DNA from: CAZZBK01 sp964652155
GTDB taxonomy: Bacteria; Planctomycetota; Planctomycetia; Pirellulales; PNKZ01
DNA: 47,886 nt
NCBI GenBank assembly: GCA_964652155.1
Contig: CAZZBK010000023.1
Location: forward strand, 1-47,886
Direction of reading: 5' to 3'
Shown here piece by piece: positions 40,205 to 47,886 of this stretch. Each line of letters opens with the position of its first letter. The stretch's first letter is position 1. The notes under the pieces are model-generated. The model was not told where the DNA came from and did not search any database. It saw nothing but the letters and a program-made list of their open reading frames with translations. The position numbers and the translations under genes are program-made.

Positions 40205-41218
40205 GTGATTGTCGTCATGCAAAAAGGGGCCACGAGCCAGGAGATTCAACACATGGTCGCGCGCGTCGAGGAGTTGGGCTTCAAAGCCCATGTGATCACG
40301 GGGGTCGAGCGGACCGTGGTGGCCGCGGTGGGAGCCGAACGGGACGGACTCAAGGAACTGCTCGAGACCGGCGCGGGGGTCGCCGAGGTGCTGCCGATTT
40401 TGGCCCCCTATAAGTTGGCGAGCCGCGAGATCAAAAAAGAAACCTCGCTCATCAAGGCCGGCAGCCTCAAAGTCGGCGGCCATCGCGTGGCGGTGATTGC
40501 GGGCCCCTGCTCGGTCGAGAACGAAGATCAAATCGTATCGATCGCCGTGGCGATCAAGGAGGCCGGGGCGACCGGCTTGCGCGGCGGCGCGTTCAAGCCG
40601 CGGACGAGCCCCTATAGTTTCCAGGGATTGAAGGAAGACGGTCTTAAAATGCTTGCCACGGCGCGCGACGCAACCGGACTAGCCGTCGTCACCGAGGTCT
40701 TGGCCACCGAAGATGTTGACCTCGTGGCGAAGTACGCCGACGTCTTGCAGATTGGCGCGCGCAACATGCAAAACTATCGCCTGCTCGAAGCCGTCGGCAA
40801 AACCGATCGTGCCGTGCTGCTCAAGCGCGGGCCGAGCGCGACCATGGAAGAACTGCTGCTGGCCGCGGAATATGTGCTCGACGCGGGCAACCCCAACGTG
40901 ATCCTCTGCGAGCGGGGGATTCGCACGTTCGAGAACCACACGCGGTTCACGCTCCCGCTCACGTCGGTCCCCTATTTGCATGGCAAGACCCACTTGCCGG
41001 TGGCGGTCGACCCGAGCCACGGCACCGGACACACGTGGCTGGTGCCCAAGATGGCGGTGGCCAGCGTTGCTGCCGGTGCCGACGCGCTGCTCTTGGAGGT
41101 GCATCCGGACCCCGCCCATGCGATGAGCGACGGTTACCAGACGCTCAACCTGGAGCAGTTCAGCGAGACGATGAAGGCCTGCCGCAAGGTGGCCGAGGCG
41201 GTTGGCCGGTCGCTGTAG
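40205..41218 (+). CDS. aroF: 3-deoxy-7-phosphoheptulonate (DAHP) synthase, beta-type
   Basis: 337 residues. First enzyme of the shikimate pathway. The N-terminal ferredoxin-like regulatory domain (about 1-70) precedes a TIM barrel with AGPCSVE, GGAFKPRTSPYSFQG (about 124-138), ATMEELLLAAEY and DPSHGTGH, the AroA-I-beta pattern shared with Thermotoga and B. subtilis types. GTG start at 40205, supported by AGGAG seven bases upstream. The terminator and alternative stem upstream may regulate it. Firm. Confidence 0.95.
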   Translation: MIVVMQKGATSQEIQHMVARVEELGFKAHVITGVERTVVAAVGAERDGLKELLETGAGVAEVLPILAPYKLASREIKKETSLIKAGSLKVGGHRVAVIAGPCSVENEDQIVSIAVAIKEAGATGLRGGAFKPRTSPYSFQGLKEDGLKMLATARDATGLAVVTEVLATEDVDLVAKYADVLQIGARNMQNYRLLEAVGKTDRAVLLKRGPSATMEELLLAAEYVLDAGNPNVILCERGIRTFENHTRFTLPLTSVPYLHGKTHLPVAVDPSHGTGHTWLVPKMAVASVAAGADALLLEVHPDPAHAMSDGYQTLNLEQFSETMKACRKVAEAVGRSL

Positions 41219-41224
41219 TTGCCG

Positions 41225-42520
41225 TTACCAATTGATGGCTTGCGGGCCGAGTTCTTCCTCGACGCGCAGCAGCGCGTTGTACTTGGCGAGGCGTTCGCTG
41301 CGTTGGATCGCGCCGATCTTGATGAACTTGGTCGCGGTGCCGACGGCCAGATCGACCATCGTGGTGTCTTCCGTCTCGCCGCTGCGGGCACTCACGACGC
41401 GGCCATAGTTCGAGGCCTGCGCGAGCCGCATCGTTTTGAATGTCTCGCTGAGCGTGCCGATTTGGTTGACTTTGATCAGGATGCTGTTGGCAACCTTTTG
41501 GGCCACGCCGCGGCGCAGGCGGTCTTCGCGCGTGGCGAAGAGGTCGTCTCCGACGAGTCGCACGCGGCTGCCGAGCCGCCGGGTGAGTAGTTCCCAGCCC
41601 TCCCAATCGTCTTCGGCCAAGCCGTCTTCGATGCTCGTGATGGGAAATTCGTCGACGAGTTCTTCGAGGCGGTCGATCATTTGAGAGCTGGTGAGCCGCT
41701 GGCCGCCGTGTTCGCTGAGTCGATAGTGCGATCCGTCGAAGAAATGCGTGCTGGCGACATCGATCGCGAGCGTCACGTCTTCGCCCGGGCGGAGGTGGGC
41801 CGCTTCAATGGCGCGAACGATCAATTGGGCCGCGGTCTGGCTGTCGGGCAGTCGCGGACCGTAGCCCCCTTCGTCGCCGACGAGCCGCCCTTCGTACCCG
41901 GCTTCGCTCAGCACTCGGCTCAGGCGGCGCGTGACGCGCACAATCCATTCGAGCGCCAGACTATAACTGGTTGCTCCGACGGGCATCATGAGGAAGTCTT
42001 GAAAATCGAGGTTGCGTCCGGCGTGCAGTCCGCCCGAGATGAGGTTGGTCATTGGGAGCGGAATGCGCGGAGTCAGGGTACCGCCGTTGCTTGTTGCCAG
42101 TGTGCTCCACAGTTGATGCACGTGACGGTAGAGGGGAATCCGCTGCGCGGCGGCGGCGGCTTGCGCGGCGGCGAGCGAGACGCCCAAGATGGCATTGGCC
42201 CCAAGGCGCGTCTTGCGCGGCGTGCCATCGAGTTCGCAGAGGCGTTGATCGAGCGCGAATTGATCGCCGGGGTCGAGCCCCTGCACGGCGAGTGCCAAGG
42301 GACCATTGACGTTGGCAACCGCTTGCCGCACGCCGCGACCGTCGTAGCGATCGTGCGCGCTGTCGCGCAACTCGAGGGCTTCGGCCTGGCCGGTGCTCGC
42401 GCCCGAGGGGACGATCGCGCGGCCCAGTGAGCCGTCAGCGCAACGAATATCAACCTCGACCGTCGGGTCGCCGCGGCTATCGAGAACCTCTCGGGCATGA
42501 ACTTGCGTGATGACCGTCAC
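41225..42520 (-). CDS. eno: Enolase-like protein with altered active site
   Basis: 431 residues, the full length of enolase; interconverts 2-phosphoglycerate and phosphoenolpyruvate if active. Present: PSGASTG loop, GDEGG (Glu217), the Mg ligands Asp254 (IDVAS), Glu298 (SIEDGL) and Asp325 (VGDDLF), Lys350 (ILIKVNQ) and Lys401. Odd: the near-invariant SHRSGETED reads SARSGETED (Ala378), and the conserved QEF glutamate reads QDF (Asp175), with NGG changed to SGG nearby. Start GTG at 42520, from family length; the frame upstream to 42775 is not conserved. Either a diverged enolase or a paralogue with another role. Confidence 0.82.
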   Translation of the reverse strand: MTVITQVHAREVLDSRGDPTVEVDIRCADGSLGRAIVPSGASTGQAEALELRDSAHDRYDGRGVRQAVANVNGPLALAVQGLDPGDQFALDQRLCELDGTPRKTRLGANAILGVSLAAAQAAAAAQRIPLYRHVHQLWSTLATSNGGTLTPRIPLPMTNLISGGLHAGRNLDFQDFLMMPVGATSYSLALEWIVRVTRRLSRVLSEAGYEGRLVGDEGGYGPRLPDSQTAAQLIVRAIEAAHLRPGEDVTLAIDVASTHFFDGSHYRLSEHGGQRLTSSQMIDRLEELVDEFPITSIEDGLAEDDWEGWELLTRRLGSRVRLVGDDLFATREDRLRRGVAQKVANSILIKVNQIGTLSETFKTMRLAQASNYGRVVSARSGETEDTTMVDLAVGTATKFIKIGAIQRSERLAKYNALLRVEEELGPQAINW

Positions 42521-42567
42521 GATGCAGCTCGCCGATCGACGTGGGGAGGCAGAGATCGACACCAGAA

Positions 42568-42607
42568 CAAAAATGCCCGTGACGACCCATAGAATCGCCA
42601 CGGGCAT
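42568..42607 (-). terminator. Intrinsic terminator of the ferredoxin gene
   Basis: On the minus strand, ATGCCCGTG pairs perfectly with CACGGGCAT (plus-strand coordinates 42573-42581 and 42599-42607), followed by a T-run (A at 42568-42572). It lies 36 nt past the ferredoxin stop and upstream of the enolase gene, so the two are separate transcripts. Confidence 0.85.
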
Positions 42608-42642
42608 CAACAACGAGTCGGTAGCGCGAGACCGAGGAAAGC

Positions 42643-42921
42643 TTACTCGCCGACGAGCGGGTCTTTCTTCTCGGTGATCACCGGGCACTGGGTGGCCATT
42701 TCGGCGTTGAGCGCGGTGAAGTCTTTCCACTGCTCGGGCAGGTTGTCTTGGTGGAAGATGGCCTCGACCGGGCACTCGGGCACGCAGGCCTCACAGTCGA
42801 TGCACTCGTCGGGGTGGATGTAGACCATCTTCTCCCCTTCGTAGAAACACTCGACGGGGCAAACGACGACGCAGTCAGTGTATTTGCAGGCAAAGCACGG
42901 TTCGGCAACGACGTGGGCCAT
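42643..42921 (-). CDS. fdxA: Seven-iron-type ferredoxin (FdxA-like)
   Basis: 92 residues. Cluster motifs CFACKYTDCVVVCPVECF (irregular N-terminal set, C-x2-C-x4-C-x3-CP) and CIDCEACVPECPVEAI (C-x2-C-x2-C-x3-CP). This is the Azotobacter FdI-type [3Fe-4S]/[4Fe-4S] arrangement. ATG at 42921 starts at the family's MAHVVAEPC; an AAGGAG lies about ten bases upstream. Small electron carrier; partner unknown. Own terminator downstream. Confidence 0.92.
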   Translation of the reverse strand: MAHVVAEPCFACKYTDCVVVCPVECFYEGEKMVYIHPDECIDCEACVPECPVEAIFHQDNLPEQWKDFTALNAEMATQCPVITEKKDPLVGE

Positions 42922-43329
42922 GGAAATGCATCTCCTTCGCAAGCCAAGATAGGATCAATCGCCAGGGTGCAGATCGTAAAAAGTAGATCGCCCGGTCGCG
43001 ACCACGGGATGAGGCAATTTCGAGCTTTTCAGCATCCTGGGTCATTCAACACATTGCTTGCGGGGGTGTCAAGCGGCGTTGGCGCGGTTCTCGGCGTTGG
43101 ATGCAAAGTCAAAGCGGATCGTCGTTTAGTGGCGGCTCGACACGGCTCGGAGGCGATGCCAGCAACGCACGGTATGGCCAGGAATTTCGCCCCCAATGCT
43201 AGCCTTGCTTTGCGGTGAGAGGTTAATCTAGAATCTCTGGAAGGGCACACCTTGGGCATGGTGCAGGGTGCTCGTGCTGGCACGGATCGCCCCGACTGCA
43301 GTTTGCTTTCCTACGCAAGGCGTCGTGTC
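42922..43329. other. 408-bp divergent gap
   Basis: Lies between the divergent ferredoxin and sigma-factor genes. A promoter candidate for the latter is at 43205-43234. ORFs 42748-43218 (plus) and 43029-43283 (minus) show no family character. Otherwise nothing recognised. Confidence 0.5.
43205..43234 (+). promoter_or_regulatory. Candidate promoter of the sigma-factor gene
   Basis: TTGCTT (43205-43210), 18-nt spacer, TAGAAT (43229-43234). Predicted start near 43241. Confidence 0.4.
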
Positions 43330-43905
43330 GTGTCACTCTCGGAAATCGACCGCAATGTTCTCGAACGCTGCCTGTCGCGCAAACCGCGCGCCTGGGAAGA
43401 CTTCGTTGACCGATTTCTAGGACTCGTCTTGCACGTGGTCAATCACTCGGCCAAGGCCAAGTCGGTGCGGCTCAGCGAGGCCGATCGCGATGATCTCTGC
43501 GCCGAGGTGTTTCTCGCCATTTGTCGCGATAGCTTTGCCGTGTTGCGTCACTTTCGCGGACAAAGCAGCTTGGCGACGTATCTCGCCGTGGTGTCGCGCC
43601 GCGTCGTGGTGCATGAGTTGCTCAAAAACAAAACGCCCGCCCGGCTCACTCCCACTCCTCACGACACGATCGTGATGGATGGCCATGAACAGCGGTTGGC
43701 AAATCGGGACGAAGTCGAGCGACTGCTCGGCGGCCTGAGCGGAGCAGAAGCGCAGGTCGTGCGTCTATTTCATCTCGAAGGCAAGTCCTACCAAGAGATC
43801 GCCGCGTCGGTCGGCATCGCCGAGAACAGCGTGGGATCGATGCTGAGCCGGGCTCGTGAACGGATGCGCGCTCAGGCCGCTGCGACCGTCAATCCCGCGC
43901 TATAA
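43330..43905 (+). CDS. ECF-type RNA polymerase sigma factor
   Basis: 191 residues. Region 2 spans WEDFVDRFLGLVLHVVNHSA through DLCAEVFLAICRD (about 18-60) and FRGQSSLATYLAVVSRRVV (about 75-93); region 4 is EAQVVRLFHLEGKSYQEIAASVG (about 140-162) with an HTH. No anti-sigma partner is adjacent. Start is uncertain: GTG 43330 (VSLSEIDRN), which matches where conserved sequence begins, or ATG 43258 / TTG 43252, which add 24-26 residues. The gene overlaps the rdgB stop tail-to-tail by 6 bases. Confidence 0.87.
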   Translation: MSLSEIDRNVLERCLSRKPRAWEDFVDRFLGLVLHVVNHSAKAKSVRLSEADRDDLCAEVFLAICRDSFAVLRHFRGQSSLATYLAVVSRRVVVHELLKNKTPARLTPTPHDTIVMDGHEQRLANRDEVERLLGGLSGAEAQVVRLFHLEGKSYQEIAASVGIAENSVGSMLSRARERMRAQAAATVNPAL

Positions 43906-44511
43906 AGCACTCGTCTTGCTTAGCCAGGCGACCACTTGCGGAAGTATGGCGCGCATCGCCCGTGCGCGATGGCTCAGGCAGGCCTTCACCGCCGGCGACA
44001 AGAGGCCAAACGTCTTGTGATACTCGATAACCTCGAACATCGGGTCGTAGCCGAACCCGCCGCAGCCTTGCTCATCGAGCAGTATGCGGCCGCGGCAGAC
44101 GTCTTCGGCCCGGGCGAGAATTTCTCCCTGCGGGTCGGCCAGCGCGACGTGGCAGACATAATGGGCCGTGCGTTTGTCGAGCGGCACGCCGCGCAACTCG
44201 TCGAGCAGCTTGCGATTGTTGTCGGCATCGGTGGCCTGCTCGCCGGCATAGCGGGCCGAGTACACGCCGGGCCGGCCGCCGAGCGCGTCGACCGCCAAGC
44301 CACTGTCGTCGGCTAGCACCCATTGACCGAGTTGTCGGGCATAGCCAAGAGCCTTGAGTGCCGCGTTGGCCGCAAACGTCTCGCCGTGCTCGACGACTTC
44401 GTCCGTGTGGTTGAAGTCGGCGAGGGTGCGGATTTCGATCCCCCAAGGCTGGGCCAGAGCGGCCATTTCCAGCCCTTTTTTGCGATTATGCGTTCCGATC
44501 ACCAGCAGCAT
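43900..44511 (-). CDS. rdgB: XTP/dITP diphosphatase (RdgB/HAM1)
   Basis: 203 residues. Non-canonical purine NTP pyrophosphatase that removes ITP and XTP. Motifs: IGTHNRKKGLEM at the N-terminus, ADDSGLAVDALGGRPGVYSARYAG (split: ADDSGLAVDAL at about 67-77, GVYSARYAG at about 82-90), GCGGFGYDPMF (about 148-158) and LSHRARAM near the end (about 179-186). Firm identification. It converges with the sigma gene. Confidence 0.95.
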   Translation of the reverse strand: MLLVIGTHNRKKGLEMAALAQPWGIEIRTLADFNHTDEVVEHGETFAANAALKALGYARQLGQWVLADDSGLAVDALGGRPGVYSARYAGEQATDADNNRKLLDELRGVPLDKRTAHYVCHVALADPQGEILARAEDVCRGRILLDEQGCGGFGYDPMFEVIEYHKTFGLLSPAVKACLSHRARAMRAILPQVVAWLSKTSAL

Positions 44512-44617
44512 GAGTCACCCGCAGCCCGACAAGCGAAATGAGCGTGCTGCCTAGGATGACGCTCACGCCGCGCGGGTGCAAGCCCCGTGCTCCGAGATCA
44601 AGAGCATCGCAAGTTGC

Positions 44618-45769
44618 TCACCGCTGGGTCACGGCGCCGCGATCGTAGTCGACGATCATCGTGGCCTTGGGGACCTGCACCGGCAAGGCCTGCAAATCGC
44701 AGGCGATGCCCGCGATGTTGCGCGGCTTCTCGCGGACCATGCCCTGCCCAGGCCGCATCACCGACTCGGCACTGAACGTCTCGATCAGCTTGTGAATCTG
44801 CGGGTCGATTTCGATCTTGCCGTCTGTCCGTGGCGTGCCGACCGCGTCAAAGCTGCCGACACAGACGATGCTCGAGTGCCGATCGTGAAACTCGTAGGCT
44901 TCGTAGCCCTTGGCGCGGAGCGCTTCGCACAGTTTGTGCGCGTTCTCGGCCGCCTGCTGAAGCCCGCCGCCCGACAGGCTCGTCTTGCCTTCTTCGATTT
45001 CTTTAATCGCCTTGGGATCGATCACGACGCGCCCAGCAAACGTGGCGATCTTGACCGAGATCTTGCCCGGGCAGTGCAGCAGGCTGTGGGGCAGCGGCTG
45101 ATTCATTTCGTACACCACCTTGTCGATCCCCTTGGGGACAAAATACTCGCGCGGCAACATCGGGTTGCCGACGATGAAGGCGTGCCCCATCGGGCCTTTT
45201 TTGCGATGGGCGTGATTCTCGGGCAGGATGTCCTGAATGGCCAACCGATACGCCGCCAGGGTGCGGTTCGTGCTCTTGTTGGCTTGCTTGAGCTTTTCCA
45301 GGTTCAAGCAGTCGGGCTCCAGGTGCTTGATGCGATCGAGCGTCTTTTTGGCCTGCGGGTCGGCGATGGTCGGATAATCGCCCACGAGCACCGCGATCTC
45401 GTTGATCTTGTCGTTGCGATAGCGCATCCGCTGCGGCGCGCCGTAGCGATCGATGGTCCGTCCCGTCGTCCCTTGCGTGTAGTCGAAGGTCATGCGGTAG
45501 GTGTAGGCTGGCAGCTTAAAGACGCTGCGCAGTTCATGCGTCAATTCACGGGCTTGCTTCTCGGCCTCTTCGCCGCTGAAGGTCGTGCACATGATCAGGT
45601 ACGGACCTTCGTTCTCGGTGAGCGTGAACGGCTTGTCCGGATTGACTTCGATCCGTTTGAACAAACTCACGCCGCGCCAAGGCTGTTGCGCGCAGAGCAT
45701 GGCTGGAGACACGAGGCCAGCGAAGATCGAGATCAACAAGAGCGAACCGACAGCGCGCGTGAACATCAT
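44618..45769 (-). CDS. Secreted protein of unknown function
   Basis: 383 residues. Signal peptide about 1-27 (LLLISIFAGLVSPAMLCA). The mature part has strands and helices such as EGPYLIMCTTFSGEEAEKQA (about 54-73), which recalls an SPOR-like fold, KINEIAVLVGDYPTI (about 121-135), and YEAYEFHDRHSSIVCVGSF near the C-terminus (about 293-311), also of SPOR-like pattern. I know no named family; similar planctomycete proteins are hypothetical. ATG 45769, with AAGG five bases upstream; the frame runs back to 46009 but without a signal peptide there. Possibly binds cell-wall glycan (guess). Confidence 0.7.
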   Translation of the reverse strand: MMFTRAVGSLLLISIFAGLVSPAMLCAQQPWRGVSLFKRIEVNPDKPFTLTENEGPYLIMCTTFSGEEAEKQARELTHELRSVFKLPAYTYRMTFDYTQGTTGRTIDRYGAPQRMRYRNDKINEIAVLVGDYPTIADPQAKKTLDRIKHLEPDCLNLEKLKQANKSTNRTLAAYRLAIQDILPENHAHRKKGPMGHAFIVGNPMLPREYFVPKGIDKVVYEMNQPLPHSLLHCPGKISVKIATFAGRVVIDPKAIKEIEEGKTSLSGGGLQQAAENAHKLCEALRAKGYEAYEFHDRHSSIVCVGSFDAVGTPRTDGKIEIDPQIHKLIETFSAESVMRPGQGMVREKPRNIAGIACDLQALPVQVPKATMIVDYDRGAVTQR

Positions 45770-45998
45770 GCCAACCTTGTCGTGGAGTCGAGTGCGAACA
45801 ACGACCGCGAACCGGGAGTCCCGATGGGGGAGGCGGACTCTAACAAAAGGGCCTAGGGGCGACAATTGAGGAATGCCGCTTTTGAAATCTACAGGGGTGC
45901 CATGCCCACGGCTCGGCGTGGGCATGTAGCGAGCATGGCCACTCCGCGCGTCCCTAGACGAGTGCAACAAGCACGCCTGCGCTCGTATGCTAGCGAGG
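45770..45998. repeat. Palindrome-bearing spacer between the secreted-protein gene and mtaB
   Basis: Contains a perfect 10-bp stem CATGCCCACG (45901-45910) and CGTGGGCATG (45917-45926), followed by GCATGG, and a GCTAGC-GAG-GCTAGC hairpin (45989-46003) that overlaps the mtaB stop. The CATGCCCACG palindrome looks like a widespread planctomycete intergenic repeat. Confidence 0.55.
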
Positions 45999-47330
45999 CT
46001 AGCGGGCAACCGTCGCTTGCGTGATGGGGTCCGCCTCGAGATACCCGTCGGCGACGCGCCGTGCCGTCACCTCGACGAACTGCCCGTACGACACCCCTGC
46101 GGCACTCAACTCGACCGGCGCGTAGCGGCAACTCGTGCCGCGAACGGTTAAGGGACGCTCATCGCGACTGGGCTCGACGAGCACCTGCAAACGCCGGCCG
46201 AGCAGCCGCTCATAATACCGTCGAGACAGCGACTCTCCCAACTCGGTGAGCCGTGCATGGCGCTCGGCCTTCAGCGGCTCAGCAACCTGCCCGGGCATAT
46301 CGGCTGCCAGGGTCCCTCGTCGTTTACTGTACGGAAACACATGCATCTTCGAGAACTCAAGCTGCTCGCAGACCCGGAGCGTCTCGGCAAATTCGGCCTC
46401 TGTTTCGCCCGGAAAACCAACGATCACATCGGTCGTGAGCGCGGGCAGCTCGAGTCGCGATTGCACGAGCCGGCAACGATCGACGAACCGCTGCGCGCCG
46501 CCGCGGCGTTGCATGCGATGCAGCACCGTGTCCGAACCGCTCTGCAAACAGACGTGCAAATGAGGGCAAACTTTCGCCGCGTGCTCGCCCAGCACGTCGA
46601 TCAATTCGCGCGTCACCTCGGTGGCTTCGATGCTCGATAGTCGCAGGCGGAACTCGCCGGGCAGCCGCGCCAATTGATCGACCAGATGCGAAAGCCGCAG
46701 CCAGTCTGCCTTGGGCCGGCCGCGATTAAAGTCGACGCCATAATGCCCCAAATGAATGCCGGTCAGGATCAACTCGCGATAGCCGTTGTCGATGAGCCGC
46801 CGCGCCTCGTCGACGATATGCTCGAGGGGGCGGCTGTACATGGTCGGCCGCACGTGCGGAATGATGCAGAAACTACAGCGCAGCAAGCAACCGTCCTGCA
46901 CCTTGATAAACGCCCGCTGCCGACCCTGGAACCGGGCGATTCCGGTGGGCACGTCGACCACGCCGGCGCGACCGAGCAAGTCGGGCAGTTCGCGTTTGTC
47001 GGTGAGCACCTCGACCACGCCCGGCAACGCGGCCACTTCGTGCGGCGCTCGCGTGGCGTAGCAGCCCATCACGATGATCCGCGCGTCGGGGTTGTGCAGC
47101 GCCAGATGCCGAATCGTTTGTCGGCTTTTCGCATCCCCTTCGTTCGTGACCGTGCAGGTGTTGACGATGCACAGGTCAGCCGACTCACCCTCGGTGGCGT
47201 CGCGATAGCCGACGCGCTCCAAGCCCTGCCGCACGTACTCGGTCTCGTACTGATTGACCTTACAGCCGAGCGTGACGGTTCGCAGGGTCGGTGCGCGCAT
47301 CAAGGTTGCTCGTGGATCTACGATGGTCAT
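45999..47330 (-). CDS. mtaB: tRNA methylthiotransferase MtaB
   Basis: 443 residues. Radical-SAM enzyme that converts t6A37 to ms2t6A37 in tRNA. N-terminal UPF0004 domain with cluster cysteines Cys23, Cys59 and Cys90; radical-SAM motif C148-x3-C152-x2-C155 (CLLRCSFC); C-terminal TRAM domain (about 375-440). TLGCKVNQYETE is the MtaB-type signature rather than MiaB or RimO. Start at 47330, or possibly an in-frame ATG ten codons later. It shares a short gap with clpS upstream (6 nt), so likely co-transcribed. Confidence 0.94.
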   Translation of the reverse strand: MTIVDPRATLMRAPTLRTVTLGCKVNQYETEYVRQGLERVGYRDATEGESADLCIVNTCTVTNEGDAKSRQTIRHLALHNPDARIIVMGCYATRAPHEVAALPGVVEVLTDKRELPDLLGRAGVVDVPTGIARFQGRQRAFIKVQDGCLLRCSFCIIPHVRPTMYSRPLEHIVDEARRLIDNGYRELILTGIHLGHYGVDFNRGRPKADWLRLSHLVDQLARLPGEFRLRLSSIEATEVTRELIDVLGEHAAKVCPHLHVCLQSGSDTVLHRMQRRGGAQRFVDRCRLVQSRLELPALTTDVIVGFPGETEAEFAETLRVCEQLEFSKMHVFPYSKRRGTLAADMPGQVAEPLKAERHARLTELGESLSRRYYERLLGRRLQVLVEPSRDERPLTVRGTSCRYAPVELSAAGVSYGQFVEVTARRVADGYLEADPITQATVAR

Positions 47331-47336
47331 GTCGTG

Positions 47337-47690
47337 TTAATCACCGGGCGCAGGTTCGAGAGTCGCCGACATCGAACCTTGGCACGTGGCCACGAGCGCG
47401 TCTTTGCCGTAGGCGTGGATCTGATCGCGCTTCAACTCGGCATGTTCTTTGGTCGTTGTGAGCACGATCACCTTGCCTCTGAGGTGGACCTCTTCGGCCA
47501 TCTTGAACCCTTTTTCGACCGGATGACCAAACAGCTCCTGCAACATCGCAATCACGTACTCGAACGAATGGTCCTCGTCGTTCCACAGCAGCACATGATA
47601 CCGGGGCACATGCCGCGGCTTCTTGCGCTGATCTCTTTCGGTCTTGGTGACGACGACCGGTTCAGCCGTCGCGGCAGCAGCGTCTGACAT
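47337..47690 (-). CDS. clpS: ClpS-like adaptor of the ClpAP protease
   Basis: 117 residues. Binds N-degron substrates and hands them to ClpA/ClpC. After an unstructured N-terminus comes PRYHVLLWNDEDHSFEYVI (about 39-57), with the Asn-Asp of the substrate pocket, EEVHLRGKVIVLTTTKEHAE (about 75-94) with the conserved His, and a C-terminal strand. The second pocket acid is Glu instead of Asp. Start ATG 47690; the frame continues to 47720 with MFASLPKVFC, judged spurious. Confidence 0.9.
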   Translation of the reverse strand: MSDAAAATAEPVVVTKTERDQRKKPRHVPRYHVLLWNDEDHSFEYVIAMLQELFGHPVEKGFKMAEEVHLRGKVIVLTTTKEHAELKRDQIHAYGKDALVATCQGSMSATLEPAPGD

Positions 47691-47758
47691 ACAGAAAACC
47701 TTTGGCAATGATGCAAACACGCGGCACGACAGAGCCTAAGAGGGTTGCAAAGTCTTTC

Positions 47759-47886
47759 ACCCCTCTCCCTCCGGGAGAGGATGGCGAACGAAGTGAGCCA
47801 GGTGAGGGCATCATGAAGCGATGGTTCGCCTCGACGTTCCCTCATCCGCCCTTCGGGCACCTTCTCCCGGTGGGAGAAGGGGACAT
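47759..47886. repeat. Widespread intergenic palindrome (CCTCTCCC type), runs to window end
   Basis: CCTCTCCC-TCC-GGGAGAGG near 47762-47780 and CCTTCTCCC-GGT-GGGAGAAGG near 47860-47880 are two hairpins that are rough inverted copies of each other, with GCCC-TTC-GGGC between. Repeats of this kind are common in many bacterial genomes. It lies upstream of clpS. Confidence 0.8.

Noticed and set aside
45770..46009. N-terminal extension of the secreted-protein gene up to 46009
   Set aside because: The extension overlaps the mtaB stop and a palindrome; a proper signal peptide and ribosome site start at 45769.
1..47886. tRNA or rRNA genes
   Set aside because: No T-loop GGTTCGA context with a 3' acceptor stem and no rRNA-like sequence was found by eye; a covariance search would be decisive.

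Overview
The window reads as a chromosomal segment of a GC-rich, Gram-negative-type bacterium, most likely a planctomycete (Pirellulales-like). The grounds are lipid A genes (lpxC, lpxA), an OmpH/Skp-like periplasmic protein, a Minf_1886-family gene (Planctomycetes/Verrucomicrobia), a DUF2752 membrane protein, a fused PqqD/M50/HlyD protease-exporter with GAF-HlyD and HlyD partners, an HTH plus CxxC...CxxC zinc-ribbon protein, few strong Shine-Dalgarno sites and several GTG starts. Placement is by protein content only. No rRNA, tRNA or CRISPR was recognised.

Layout. 1-2.8 kb: 3' end of ftsH and a BioF2/CelD-type acyltransferase. 2.9-8.1 kb (minus): three-gene HlyD/M50 secretion cluster. 8.15-10.4 kb: accessory patch with three copies of a 95-bp palindrome, an acidic-protein/HTH gene pair and small ORFs. 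10.4-11.9 kb: PLP dehydratase and YbaK-type editing protein. 12-18.7 kb: YmdB-type phosphoesterase, DUF2752 protein, lipoprotein, S41 protease, FliN-like protein, nadA, OmpH-like chaperone. 18.7-21.7 kb: lpxC, lpxA and a Gfo/Idh/MocA oxidoreductase. 22.1-25.8 kb: fatty-acid type operon (dehydratase, fabG, unusually long ACP, second dehydratase, fabF). 25.9-35.6 kb: an eight-gene block bounded by two TPR-GT41 (SPINDLY/HMW1C-like) glycosyltransferases, enclosing a PhyH dioxygenase, a methyltransferase, two PLP aminotransferase-fold proteins and two acyltransferases; it looks like a protein or surface-glycan modification locus. 35.7-37.1 kb: RicT, Minf_1886 protein and a 35-residue membrane peptide. 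37.2-40 kb: acetoacetyl-CoA synthetase and a HigBA toxin-antitoxin pair. 40-47.9 kb: DAHP synthase, a divergent enolase, seven-iron-type ferredoxin, sigma factor, RdgB, a secreted protein of unknown role, MtaB and ClpS.

Most notable: (1) a 100-bp repeat in three distant intergenic copies whose outer arms co-vary so as to keep pairing; (2) a 95-bp palindrome whose three copies all lie just 3' of a gene and face the same way relative to that gene; (3) an enolase-like protein with two altered active-site residues; (4) the paired-GT41 glycan locus; (5) the PqqD-M50-HlyD cluster, suggestive of peptide maturation and export without a visible precursor; (6) a predicted leaderless higBA transcript and a 13-bp hairpin next to the SD-less lpxC start.
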